Below are positions 1-8,581 of a DNA stretch of 64,000 nucleotides, piece after piece. The notes beneath the pieces are model-generated. The model had not been told where the DNA came from and did no database searches. It was given only the letters and a program-made list of their open reading frames with translations. Position numbers and translations under genes: made by a program. Origin of the DNA: Acinetobacter chengduensis (lineage in GTDB: Bacteria; Pseudomonadota; Gammaproteobacteria; Pseudomonadales; Moraxellaceae); NCBI RefSeq assembly GCF_003664645.1, contig NZ_RCHC01000011.1, forward strand, positions 53,889-117,888. Direction: 5' to 3'. How positions within the stretch are numbered: the first letter of the stretch is position 1; each line of letters opens with the position of its first letter.

Positions 1-144
1 ATCATGAAGTTGAAACGTTCAATTTCATGAATCATTATATTTTGTTTTAAAGCTTCTGATCATTTTCATTATTGAATACAACCAGTCTTCTCTTAGCAAA
101 ATTCATTTTCATTCGCTTGTTATACTTTTGAGATCGACGACCTG
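1..144. other. Left-edge intergenic stretch with a hairpin
   Basis: No coding frame of note is visible. Bases 5-27 form a hairpin (TGAAGTTGAA / TTCAATTTCA with a 3-base loop and one G-T pair), possibly the end of an upstream transcript or an operator. A TATACT hexamer at 121-126 could be the -10 element for the acyltransferase gene that starts at 145, but no convincing -35 accompanies it. In Acinetobacter outer-core loci aspS usually lies beyond this side; it is not in the window. Confidence 0.4.
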
Positions 145-1010
145 ATGTATTTCATTTTTAAATCATCTCTGCCCTACCTTTAGAACTGCTACAAAAGATA
201 GCCTCGTTCATCGCATTATTTCTTTTTTATTTTAACTCATCTATCAAACGTATCACTGCAATTAATATTCAACTCGCATACCCCAATCTCTCAATAGCGA
301 CACAAAAGCAACTTGTCAAAAAAAATATTCAAAGCCAATGTCTCACTTATATTGAGTTTATTAAATGCTGGGGTATGCCACCAAGCTATAGTCTCAGCTT
401 ACTAAAAGATATTTCTGATGAAGACATCGTCAACGAAGCGCTTGCGAATAAAAAAGGTGTGATTGTTGTTGTTCCACATTTTGGCTGCTGGGAATTGCTC
501 AATGCATGGCTAAATTTATACACTGAACCCATGATTATATATAAACCCAACAAGCATAAAGGGATTAACCGTTATCTATTAGAAGCTCGGCAAAAATTTA
601 ATGCCACATTGGTGCCTACAGATGAAACTGGAATACGGAGTATTTTCAAACACCTAAAACAAGGTGGACTGACCGTTATTTTGCCCGATCACTTACCTAA
701 GCCATCAGGTGGTATTTACTCTGAGTTTTTTGGGCAAAATACCTTGTCTATTACGTTAGTGTCCAAACTTGCAGCCAAAACCCAATGTAACGTTATTGGC
801 TTAAGCTGCGTTCGAAATTCAGACTTAAAAAGTTTCAATGTTCATTGCGAAAAACTCAGTGATGACATTCTATCCCGCGATTTACAACATTCTGTAGATC
901 ACCTAAATATTGCAATGCAAGAGATCATCAATCAAGCACCAGAACAGTATATCTGGTCTTATAAGCGCTTTAGACATTGTTTAGGCGACATCAACATGTA
1001 CCATCAATAA
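145..1010 (+). pseudogene. Lipid A-type lysophospholipid acyltransferase (LpxL/LpxM family), apparently frameshifted
   Basis: The long frame from the ATG at 375 contains the acyltransferase motif H-X4-E (HFGCWE, His codon at 477) and a family C-terminus (IWSYKRFR), so it belongs to the Kdo-dependent lauroyl/myristoyl transferase family of the inner membrane. That frame stays open back to 162 and encodes typical family sequence there (hydrophobic helix, then a NIQLAYPNLS-like stretch), but has no ATG/GTG/TTG before 375. The missing beginning lies in another frame: ATG at 145 gives MYFIFKSSLPYL and then TAG at 181. Restoring one T in the CTTTAG at 178-183 joins the two into about 288 residues, the usual family length. 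So either one base is lost (inactivated gene or assembly error) or only a truncated protein is made. The fold assignment is firm; inactivation is inferred. Confidence 0.7.
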
Positions 1011-1138
1011 GCAGATTTTGCTCCATACAGCGCCACCATGCAGACCACTGCCACAGATGGATTGGTCTTATTCAATTGAGATCAATTTTCAACAGTGGCA
1101 TAATAGCGCTCTCTTAGATTGTTACAGTGTATATCCCT

Positions 1139-1360
1139 ATGGCTATGCGTCCTGAAGTTCGCCGTCGTGCAATTGTTATTATTGTATTTTCAATCGTTCA
1201 ATGGGTGTTTATGCGCTATATCGTCGACAATCAGCTTTTTAACTTAACCACCTATAACCGTATTGTGATTTTCTGTGCCAGTAGTTTGGCAGGTGCATTT
1301 GCTATTTTTGTTGCCCTAATTTATATGGTCTTAAAAGGTAATGCGGATAAAGAAGAATAA
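1139..1360 (+). CDS. Small hypothetical inner-membrane protein (73 aa)
   Basis: I do not recognise a named family. The product has a basic N-terminus (RPEVRRR), two hydrophobic helices (about residues 11-30 and 40-62) and a charged tail ending NADKEE, so it probably sits in the inner membrane with both ends inside. An in-frame GTG lies at 1127, but ATG at 1139 or 1145 is a more natural start; no strong ribosome-binding site decides between them. It lies alone between the acyltransferase and the glycosyltransferase genes. Composition and codon use look coding, but function is unknown. Confidence 0.6.
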   Translation: MAMRPEVRRRAIVIIVFSIVQWVFMRYIVDNQLFNLTTYNRIVIFCASSLAGAFAIFVALIYMVLKGNADKEE

Positions 1361-1463
1361 TTTCAGCTTATATATCATCTAAGCCCAGAGGGTTAACATA
1401 GGCTTTGTAAGTATTTCTTTTCTTAATAAGTCCACTCATAAGCAAACTTTCTATGCACCAGCG

Positions 1464-1486
1464 CCCTTCTGCAATCAGCAGAAGGG
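1464..1486. terminator. Hairpin downstream of the first GT4 gene
   Basis: A 9-bp perfect stem, CCCTTCTGC / GCAGAAGGG, with a 5-base loop lies just past the minus-strand glycosyltransferase that ends at 1512 and about 100 bases past the plus-strand small membrane gene. The T-run is poor on both strands, so factor-independent termination is uncertain. Confidence 0.45.
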
Positions 1487-1511
1487 GCTATTCTTCTAAA
1501 ATAATTAAACC

Positions 1512-2534
1512 TTAAGCGACATGTACTTTTTGATCTAATAGACTCTCATAAGCATCTAAATATTTTTGAGCAACATTGTTAATATCAAATCGCGCTGATT
1601 CAGCTTTCACTTTTGCAAATTTTTCATTAAATTCATCATAGTGCGAATAAACTTCATTCAATTTTAGCGTCAGTTTTTCCGCATTATCTTCAATAATAAA
1701 ATCATCACCCAAAACTTCACGATGATTCGCTGTATCTAATGCAAAGACCATTTTCCCATAATAAATGCCTTCAATCAGCGCCAAAGAAAAGCCTTCTAGT
1801 CGTGAAGGTAAAATTTGTAGATCCGAACTATAAATATAATCCCAAGGATTATCGACAAATCCAACCAGTTTAACTTTATCTGCGACGTTTAATTTTTCAA
1901 TCAAGTCTTTCAATGTTTGCTCATGAATACCTTGACCCAGAATATAAAAACGATAATCAAAATTAACCTGACTTAAAGCAGTAATTGCCAATTGCCAATT
2001 TTTATGTTCTTCCAGGCGGCCAACACCAACTATATTAAAAACGTCATTACTTAGAATTTTTTTCGGTTGCTGAAATTTAATGCCGTTTTCTATCAAAATA
2101 TTCTTTTGTGCATTACAAAGCTTCAGCGTTTCTGGCGAAATACCCACACATATATCTGCATATTTCATGCGTTTCTTAACGAACCAATTATGCTTGGTAA
2201 ATACCAACGGTATTTTTTTTGACAGAAATATTTGACAATATTTCATGATTTCTAGCATTTTTGTATTATGGCAATGAATCACATCGGGGTTAATATTTTT
2301 TAAAATTTTGGCAATTTTATATAAATATAAAATATTATGACGGTTTCGGTCCGTTTCAATATCAATAAAATTGACAGTGTCATCAATATAATCTGTAATT
2401 TTGTTGCCTTGAAAATCGTAAGTATTGGCTAATAAAAATACTTCATTATTTTGGCTCATCGCATTACACAAATCTACGCAGACTTTTTCTGTACCGGCAA
2501 ACTCAGTAAAATATAATATGTGGACGATCTTCAA
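1512..2534 (-). CDS. GT4-family glycosyltransferase, outer-core locus (340 aa)
   Basis: GT-B fold transferase of the GT4/group 1 family, expected to add a sugar to lipooligosaccharide core from a nucleotide-sugar donor at the cytoplasmic face of the inner membrane. The N-terminal Rossmann half starts MKIVHILYF and contains the FAGTEKVCVDLCN stretch; the C-terminal half has the donor-binding GVGRLEEHKN region and the SRLEGFSLALIEG motif, the EX7E-type signature, near residues 240-250. The start is a TTG aligned with the ATG of the paralogue at 2749-3729. It shares the N-terminal FAGTEKVCVDLCN motif and overall length with that neighbour, so the pair looks like an old tandem duplication. Donor and acceptor cannot be told from sequence. 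Confidence 0.88.
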   Translation of the reverse strand: MKIVHILYFTEFAGTEKVCVDLCNAMSQNNEVFLLANTYDFQGNKITDYIDDTVNFIDIETDRNRHNILYLYKIAKILKNINPDVIHCHNTKMLEIMKYCQIFLSKKIPLVFTKHNWFVKKRMKYADICVGISPETLKLCNAQKNILIENGIKFQQPKKILSNDVFNIVGVGRLEEHKNWQLAITALSQVNFDYRFYILGQGIHEQTLKDLIEKLNVADKVKLVGFVDNPWDYIYSSDLQILPSRLEGFSLALIEGIYYGKMVFALDTANHREVLGDDFIIEDNAEKLTLKLNEVYSHYDEFNEKFAKVKAESARFDINNVAQKYLDAYESLLDQKVHVA

Positions 2535-2686
2535 CTTCTCATTCTCTAAATAGATTTTAGTTAACTCAGCTGCGTAAGCTGTGAGAAGATATTTTATACA
2601 AAAAAAATTACATTACGTTAATTTAGCCTTAATAAATTAAAAATATTTTAGAAAATAACACGATATAATACAAATAGATGCCAAAA

Positions 2687-2722
2687 ACATGGCTGACTTA
2701 AAAATTTTCAAATCAGCCATGT
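2687..2722 (-). terminator. Rho-independent terminator of the second GT4 gene
   Basis: Perfect 10-bp inverted repeat ACATGGCTGA / TCAGCCATGT with a 16-base AT-rich loop; read on the minus strand it is followed by a short T-run. It lies 27 bases past the stop codon of the gene at 2749-3729, so the two paralogous glycosyltransferase genes are probably transcribed separately. Confidence 0.65.
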
Positions 2723-2748
2723 AAAAATAATACAAAAATAAACAAACT

Positions 2749-3729
2749 TTAAAGGATAGTTTGATATGCCTCTAAGTAGCTATTTGCCATTTTTTGAATA
2801 CTAAATCGATCTTTACTGGACTTAATATTCGCAAACTCACCGACAAAGTCATTATAGTTTTTATAAACTTCATCAATCTTAGAGCGCAAAGCATCCGCAT
2901 TAGTTTCAAATTTTAAAGACGCTGGTAAAATTTGCTCACAAATACCCGTATGAGATGAAATCATTAGAGGTGCATAATAGATTGCATCAATCGCAACAAG
3001 ACCATAGGGTTCAAAACGTGATGGAATAATATGTAAATCACTACTATACAGAACGTTATTAATTTGATTACTGAACCCTTTTAAAAAGACTTTGTCTTGC
3101 AAATTTCGCTCTTGAATCAACTGCTGTAAATTGTCTTTTTCATCCCCTTCGCCAAATATATGACATTCAAAATCAAAGTTCACAGCGGAAAGTGCTTCAA
3201 TCGCAATATCAAAGCCTTTCATGTTATCTAAGCGACCTGTTAGTACAACGTAAAATTTATCAGGACGTTCAATTTTGATTGGCGCTTTATAGGCCATACC
3301 ATTTTTAATAATAATTGATTCTTGTTTTAAAAGTTGCTGCGTATCTTCTAAAATCGCTACACATAGATCGGCAAGATTGTATTTTTTCTTATATTGCAAA
3401 GTATGTTTAGTCGCAATAATCGGTATCTTTTTTTTCAAAAAAAATTGAGCATATTTCATAATCTCAATTTCCTTTGTATTATGACAATGGATAATATCTG
3501 GTGCTATTTTTTCTAATAACTTCGCAGTTTGATATAAAAATAATGGATTATGACGATTCTTTTGAAAATCAAATTCTATGAGCTCTATAGAGTCATCAAT
3601 ATAAGGTTTAATCTTGTCATGACTCAAAAGATAGACCTGATGTTCTTTTACCATCTCATTACACAAATCCACACAGACTTTTTCCGTGCCCGCAAACTGA
3701 ATCCAATGTAACGTATGAAGAATCTTCAT
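2749..3729 (-). CDS. GT4-family glycosyltransferase, outer-core locus (326 aa)
   Basis: Second GT4 transferase, paralogous to the gene at 1512-2534. Both carry FAGTEKVCVDLCN near residue 12 and an IIHCHNTKEIEIMKYAQ-type segment near residue 80. The C-terminal donor-binding half shows VLTGRLDNMKGFDIAIEAL and the SRFEPYGLVAIDA motif (EX7E-type region) near residues 235-250. The ATG start overlaps nothing. Its own terminator follows at 2687-2722. The upstream gap 3730-3944 is shared with the divergent propeller-like gene and must hold promoters for both. The sugar specificity is unknown; position in the locus implies a role in lipooligosaccharide core extension. Confidence 0.88.
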   Translation of the reverse strand: MKILHTLHWIQFAGTEKVCVDLCNEMVKEHQVYLLSHDKIKPYIDDSIELIEFDFQKNRHNPLFLYQTAKLLEKIAPDIIHCHNTKEIEIMKYAQFFLKKKIPIIATKHTLQYKKKYNLADLCVAILEDTQQLLKQESIIIKNGMAYKAPIKIERPDKFYVVLTGRLDNMKGFDIAIEALSAVNFDFECHIFGEGDEKDNLQQLIQERNLQDKVFLKGFSNQINNVLYSSDLHIIPSRFEPYGLVAIDAIYYAPLMISSHTGICEQILPASLKFETNADALRSKIDEVYKNYNDFVGEFANIKSSKDRFSIQKMANSYLEAYQTIL

Positions 3730-3944
3730 CTATCTTCCCAAAACTGTATTACAGCTCAATTATTTTAAATACAAACTTAGATCTGAAAGCAAAGATCAAA
3801 TCCGTCCATAGTCAGATAAAAATAATGCCGTAAGCGCTCATAAAATTTAAAACAACACGATTCTATTGATGTATAAGCCGTGCCAAACACCAATATTTTA
3901 CTGAATGAATATCATACCTAATGTAGAATTAGATAAATAGTATT

Positions 3945-4850
3945 ATGTCTTTACACAGCTTTATGATGCGCACAATTTTAAAGAAATGGTATAAATTTCA
4001 ACAAAAGCAACATGCTAGAAAATTTGATTCTCATTGGTACATGCGTTTTGGCTGGTTGCAACAACCATTAAACAATCAAGAACAGCTAAAAACGCTTTTT
4101 GAAATTCACTCACCACGCAGATTTACTTTCGCTGATTGTTTTTATGCACAAGACAATGATCGACATTTCATTTTCTTTGAAGAAGTTGATGATATTCATC
4201 CTGTTGGTTTTTTGTCAGTTCTAGAAATATTTAAAGATGGAACTTATACAGAACCACAGACCATCTTAAAACTTGACTATCACCTGTCTTACCCATGTGT
4301 TTTTCAGGTTAAAAATGAATGGTTTATGATTCCAGAAACTAGCGCCAACAAAACCATTGAACTTTGGAAATGCATAGACTTTCCTCTAAAATGGGAAAAA
4401 CACAGTAATTTACTGGAAGATATAGAAGCGGTAGATACAACGCCCTTTTTGCATCATGGAATGTGGTATTTATTTACTTCAACCCGTCGAAATTGTAAAA
4501 AATTTGGTGACCGTTTAGATTTATTTATGACGCAAGATATTTTAAATCCTAACTGGCAAGAGCATCCACAAAACCCTGTATGCAAAGGACATCAGCAATT
4601 CCGCATGGCAGGAAAACCATTTATCTATGATGGGAAACTGGTGCGCCCAAGCCAAGATTCTCTCAAACGTTACGGTGGCAACATTGAGCTCAAGCATATT
4701 GTAGAACTCAGTCCAACTACCTATAAAGAAGAGCTCTTAGAGGTGGTTCTGCCAGATTGGAATACCCAAGATGACGGCTGTCATACCATCAATGCTGAAG
4801 ATAACTTTGTGGTACTCGATGCTATTCGCTTAACAGCCAAAAGTAAATGA
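3945..4850 (+). CDS. Glycosyl hydrolase-like/GINT1 N-terminal-type propeller protein of the outer-core locus (301 aa)
   Basis: Soluble protein without signal peptide. From about residue 50 it shows the repeating aromatic/acidic pattern of five-bladed propeller sugar enzymes (HPVGFLSVLEIF, YPCVFQVKNEWFMIPET, VDTTPFLHHGMWYLFTS, FRMAGKPFIYDGKLVRPSQD). This resembles the N-terminal domain of glucosamine inositolphosphorylceramide transferases, and the gene usually labelled ghy in Acinetobacter outer-core loci. An N-terminal basic segment (residues 8-27) precedes it. It is the only gene of the core cluster on the plus strand; its TGA abuts the stop codon of the convergent GT4 gene with no spacer. 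Whether it transfers, hydrolyses or modifies sugars cannot be decided; the family link is from pattern recognition. Confidence 0.7.
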   Translation: MSLHSFMMRTILKKWYKFQQKQHARKFDSHWYMRFGWLQQPLNNQEQLKTLFEIHSPRRFTFADCFYAQDNDRHFIFFEEVDDIHPVGFLSVLEIFKDGTYTEPQTILKLDYHLSYPCVFQVKNEWFMIPETSANKTIELWKCIDFPLKWEKHSNLLEDIEAVDTTPFLHHGMWYLFTSTRRNCKKFGDRLDLFMTQDILNPNWQEHPQNPVCKGHQQFRMAGKPFIYDGKLVRPSQDSLKRYGGNIELKHIVELSPTTYKEELLEVVLPDWNTQDDGCHTINAEDNFVVLDAIRLTAKSK

Positions 4851-5888
4851 TTATGCTGAGCGTAGCAAATCCTTGTAAATTTGAAGGGTTTGCTGTGTCA
4901 TGGCTTCAACTGTAAGTTCTGCTTTTGCCTTTGTAAATAAAGGCGAAAAATCCTGCTCGGCGACATCTGACAGCGCTTGCTGAATTGAGGCATTTAACTG
5001 CTCAGCATTGCCAATTTCCGCTAAGTATGGCGAGGGTAACCACTCAACCACCCCATTTACTTTGGTTGATGCCATGGTTTTATCTGCTTGTAGCGCTTCC
5101 ACCATGACTAATGGGAAGCCTTCACGATCTGAGGAAAGTACCACGGTATCAGCCAGCTGGATCAAATCACGTGCATCTGTGCGAAAGCCTAGAAATGCAA
5201 CTTGAGACTGCATATTTTGTTGCTGAACTTGCGCTTCTAAATGACTACGCAAAGAACCATCACCAACAATCCATAAATTAGCATCAATCCCCTGCATGGC
5301 CTGAATCAACAGACGGATATTTTTTACAGGTTCTAGACGCCCAATGCACATCACCAGCTTTTTTGAGCTATCCATGGCTGGATGCACTGTATAAATATCT
5401 GCTTTCAGTTGCTGTTTCTGCTCACCCGACAGTGTAGGTTGCGGATAAACACCGTTATATACAATATGTGCTTTATCAGCGGGAATGCCTTGTGTAAGCG
5501 CTTGGCTGACTGCAATGACAGCATCACCAGAAGCATAAATGGCTTTATTTTTTTTGGTCCCATGTACTGTAGTCACCAGTTTTACAGGTTTCAGCCAGCC
5601 ACGGATTTTGCTCATCAGCTCAGTGGCCTTACCCGCCTGCGCATGCACAATATCTGGTTGGATTTGATTAATCAGACTTTTGAGTTGCCAAAGCAAAAAT
5701 AAATTCCAGCGACTACGGGCAAAATCAACAGGATGAAAGTGAACCTTTTCATTAAATTTTTCGGCATAACATGGGTGCGCCAAAATATGCACTTCATGTT
5801 GGAGCGACATTTCATTTACTAAGTTAAAGGTATGTTGCTCTAAACCACCAATACCGCCACTCGTTGCTAGAACTTGTACAATTTTCAC
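4851..5888 (-). CDS. GT4-family glycosyltransferase, outer-core operon (345 aa)
   Basis: GT-B glycosyltransferase. Visible are the glycine-rich N-terminus VLATSGGIGGLEQH, an acceptor-side VTTVHGTKKN segment, the donor-site start VMCIGRLEPVKNIRLLI near residue 185, and the SSDREGFPLVMVEAL motif (EX7E) near residue 255. Start is GTG overlapping the stop of the upstream GT2 gene in GTGA, which points to translational coupling. It is the last gene of the minus-strand operon that begins at 8438. Likely role: a hexosyl addition to the lipooligosaccharide outer core at the inner face of the inner membrane; donor unknown. Confidence 0.9.
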   Translation of the reverse strand: MKIVQVLATSGGIGGLEQHTFNLVNEMSLQHEVHILAHPCYAEKFNEKVHFHPVDFARSRWNLFLLWQLKSLINQIQPDIVHAQAGKATELMSKIRGWLKPVKLVTTVHGTKKNKAIYASGDAVIAVSQALTQGIPADKAHIVYNGVYPQPTLSGEQKQQLKADIYTVHPAMDSSKKLVMCIGRLEPVKNIRLLIQAMQGIDANLWIVGDGSLRSHLEAQVQQQNMQSQVAFLGFRTDARDLIQLADTVVLSSDREGFPLVMVEALQADKTMASTKVNGVVEWLPSPYLAEIGNAEQLNASIQQALSDVAEQDFSPLFTKAKAELTVEAMTQQTLQIYKDLLRSA

Positions 5889-6658
5889 GGCTGATCCTGT
5901 TTTTTCTTTGCAGCATTTTGATGTTGCTCAAAAAGCTTTGCCTCTTTTAAAAAGGCATAAAATGCATTGATCATGCTATTTACAAAACCACGCCAGCCAT
6001 TTAGACAACTACGTCGAATAAAGTAGGACTTTAAAAAGGTCACCGGCATAACCAAGCTTAATTTCAACAAGCTTGGCTTTTTGCCTTTTTGAAATTTTTC
6101 TGCAGCTTTTAAGTTGGAGTACTGATTATTTTTTTCAACTTTGACAAAAATACTCGACTCGCCATAGTGATAAATATCACCCTCTGCTTTAAGACTTTGC
6201 CCATCGACAATCACATTTTCATGGACTTTATTTGCAAGATCATATTGGCCTTTGCTTTTACGGAAAAACCGTACTTTGGCATGTTTTTTCGTATGCTTAC
6301 TATTGGGCACGCCTAAAAATACATCGTTAATAGGTGTGATGAGTGCATCCACTTGATTGTCTTGAATTGTACGTTCAATCTCAGCTTTAAGCTCAGCAGA
6401 CAGGACTTCATCACCATCTAAATTGAGTACCCAATCATTTTTGCACTGTGCCAAAGCTAAACTTTTTTGCGCTGCATAACCCTGCCAATCTTGATGTGAA
6501 ATACGCGTATTGGCAAAAGACTGTGCAATCGCATAGGTATCATCGATACTGCCAGAATCCAAAATAATAACTTCAGAAAAATCTTTAACGCTCTGCAAGG
6601 TGTCTTCTAACCAAGGCCCGCAGTTTAAAGTCACGATATAAACACTACATGGAATCAT
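5885..6658 (-). CDS. GT2-family glycosyltransferase, WaaE/KdtX type (257 aa)
   Basis: GT-A fold enzyme of the family that contains beta-1,4-glucosyltransferases of lipopolysaccharide inner core (WaaE/KdtX). Seen: N-terminal strand SVYIVTLNCG, ILDSGSIDDT near residue 35, the family-typical DWQGYAAQKSLAL block near residue 57, and the metal-binding DGD at residues 81-83. Start ATG overlaps the stop of the upstream deacetylase gene (ATGA) and its own stop overlaps the GTG of the next gene, so it is in the middle of a coupled operon. The family is clear; linkage and donor are inferred only. Confidence 0.9.
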   Translation of the reverse strand: MIPCSVYIVTLNCGPWLEDTLQSVKDFSEVIILDSGSIDDTYAIAQSFANTRISHQDWQGYAAQKSLALAQCKNDWVLNLDGDEVLSAELKAEIERTIQDNQVDALITPINDVFLGVPNSKHTKKHAKVRFFRKSKGQYDLANKVHENVIVDGQSLKAEGDIYHYGESSIFVKVEKNNQYSNLKAAEKFQKGKKPSLLKLSLVMPVTFLKSYFIRRSCLNGWRGFVNSMINAFYAFLKEAKLFEQHQNAAKKKQDQP

Positions 6659-7410
6659 AATTTATAACGTCCTTTCGCTAAGGCAATGCGCATTTGTAAC
6701 GCATTCATTGCGCCATGTGTACTCACACGTGGAATATTAAATTGGTTGGCTGTACTGATATGTTCTACTTTTTTACGCGTAGACACTGCATTTTTAAAGC
6801 CGATTTCTTTGGCCATTTGCTGGTGCTTTTCATTAAAACGACCAAAGGGGTAAGCAAAACTTGGGCATTGACCAACAATCGCTTCTACATCTTTTTTAGA
6901 TGCCTGCATTTCTGCAAATGCCTGTTCATCTGACAATTTCAGTAGGTTTACATGATGCTGTGTATGTGCACCAAACTCAATCACACCGGAATTAGACATT
7001 TCAATAATTTGATCTGTACCTAGCTTTTCAATACCTTCAATTTGAGTGGCCAAATAAATGGTTGCCTTGGCATTGTATTTTTTCAGTAGTGGATAGGCAT
7101 GTTCATAGTTATCTAAAAAGCCATCATCAAATGACAGCGCGAACACATCTTTTTGCCCTTGGTACTGATCAATTTCAGAAACAAAACAGAATGTGGCATT
7201 CTTACTCACCAAATACTGGAGCAACTCTTCAAACTTGGCAGGTGGCATATTCATGCCCGATGCTTCTGCATGCGGTGTGACTTGATGCAACATCACGACG
7301 CGTGGAATATTTGCGGTGCGTAATGGCGGTAACCAAAAGGTATAATTACCCAACAGATAGAGCACGCCTGCCAACACCACTAAACCTACCAGCACATAAA
7401 GAATCCACAT
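6655..7410 (-). CDS. Polysaccharide deacetylase family protein, outer-core operon (251 aa)
   Basis: NodB-homology deacetylase anchored by one N-terminal membrane helix (residues 2-22). Metal and catalytic motifs are present: SFDDG at 93-97 (motif 1), HTQHH at 149-153 (motif 2) and AYPFGRF near 187 (motif 3 as in PgaB/IcaB-type enzymes). It probably removes an acetyl group from an N-acetylated core sugar, and corresponds to pda genes of Acinetobacter outer-core loci. An eight-residue N-terminal extension is possible, but ATG at 7410 overlaps the TAA of the upstream gene in TAATG, so I take this start. Its helix suggests action at the inner membrane; which face is not shown by sequence alone. 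Confidence 0.88.
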   Translation of the reverse strand: MWILYVLVGLVVLAGVLYLLGNYTFWLPPLRTANIPRVVMLHQVTPHAEASGMNMPPAKFEELLQYLVSKNATFCFVSEIDQYQGQKDVFALSFDDGFLDNYEHAYPLLKKYNAKATIYLATQIEGIEKLGTDQIIEMSNSGVIEFGAHTQHHVNLLKLSDEQAFAEMQASKKDVEAIVGQCPSFAYPFGRFNEKHQQMAKEIGFKNAVSTRKKVEHISTANQFNIPRVSTHGAMNALQMRIALAKGRYKL

Positions 7411-8438
7411 TAAGCATATACCTCGTGTGACCATTCATAAGGTTCAGACAATGGCTGATCAAAAGTGACTTCAATCATAAACTGTGTAATACGCTTTGCA
7501 TTAAAACTACTACGCGTTTTATTCCAACCTGCTTCTGCAATTTTTTTAGCTTCGTCAGGATGATCTGCGTAGTGTTTAATTTTAGCAGCCAAGTCATTTT
7601 GATCGTCAAAATAAACCACTTCTTGCTCTGTATACAACTGATCAAAACCAGGAATACGCGGACTAAAGGTTAATAAGCCATTGCCCGTTAACTGTACAAT
7701 TCGATCCGAACTATATAAAGTCACGTCGTTTTTACGTGAATAATTTAGGCCCATTCGAGATTCAGACAACACTTTATAATAGCCTTTGCCATATACGCCA
7801 GGTTGTTCAAAGCAACCATAATACTGATATTGAATACTATTTTGAGTGAGTGTATCTGCTAAGTCTTTTAAGAATTTTTCTCGAACAGGCTCTTTATACA
7901 CCACACCACAAAATATGAATTCTTTATTAATGTGATCCGATTTAAATTGTGTCAACACTTCCACATTACGATGCCCTACATTTGGCATATAGGCTGTTTT
8001 TAAATGTGGTTGTTGCAATTTTTTAAGACATTCGCCACCTGTCGTACAGAAAATTGCATCTAAATACGGCGAAAACTCGCGAACAAAGCCGAGCTTTTGT
8101 TCCAAGTACAATGGGTCGACATACCAAAAGGCAATTTTTGTTTGTGGAAATTGCTGTTTTATATCGCGCAATACTGTTGGACTCATCAAGTCACTGTGGC
8201 CGATCAATACTAAATCAGGTTCAATATTATTGACGATTTTTAAAATTTCTTTATTGGCCCAATTTGCACCCAATTTTTTAGTTTTAAAAATAGTGCCCAT
8301 ACGCGCCATATCACGGAAACTGAAATCATAAACAAAGTGTCCATTTTCAATTAAACCAGCGGAAATTTTGCGGTCAGTGCAATAGAAATGTGCACCCTGC
8401 TTATTAAATCCAAAATTCGCGATATGTAAGATTTTCAT
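7410..8438 (-). CDS. CgeB-like glycosyltransferase, outer-core operon (342 aa)
   Basis: GT-B protein of the CgeB/glycosyltransferase group 1 type. The N-terminus reads MKILHIANFGFNKQGAHF. A middle segment (IEPDLVLIGHSD, IAFWYVDP) matches the spore-maturation CgeB N-terminal domain pattern, and the C-terminal third contains RIVQLTGNGLLTFSPR and a conserved YADHPDEAKKIAEAGW block near residue 300, which is diagnostic of the CgeB C-terminal domain. It opens the coupled operon of four genes and ends in TAATG with the deacetylase. A 143-base gap separates it from the ELM1 gene upstream, so a promoter may lie at 8439-8581. Substrate unknown. Confidence 0.82.
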   Translation of the reverse strand: MKILHIANFGFNKQGAHFYCTDRKISAGLIENGHFVYDFSFRDMARMGTIFKTKKLGANWANKEILKIVNNIEPDLVLIGHSDLMSPTVLRDIKQQFPQTKIAFWYVDPLYLEQKLGFVREFSPYLDAIFCTTGGECLKKLQQPHLKTAYMPNVGHRNVEVLTQFKSDHINKEFIFCGVVYKEPVREKFLKDLADTLTQNSIQYQYYGCFEQPGVYGKGYYKVLSESRMGLNYSRKNDVTLYSSDRIVQLTGNGLLTFSPRIPGFDQLYTEQEVVYFDDQNDLAAKIKHYADHPDEAKKIAEAGWNKTRSSFNAKRITQFMIEVTFDQPLSEPYEWSHEVYA

Positions 8439-8581
8439 AAATCACTCAAAAACAAGCTGCTAACGTCTGCCTATTCGGCATATTCTAATATTCAATTCAA
8501 AAGCATAGCATAAAGCGGTTTTAACAGCAGTAACTGACTGTTTGCTTTTCTGCGCTAAGCCATTGAAATTCTGTATATGAA

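Noticed and set aside
5008..5702. Plus-strand frames opposite the GT4 gene (5008-5205 and 5382-5702)
   Set aside because: Antisense shadows of a gene with full family motifs.
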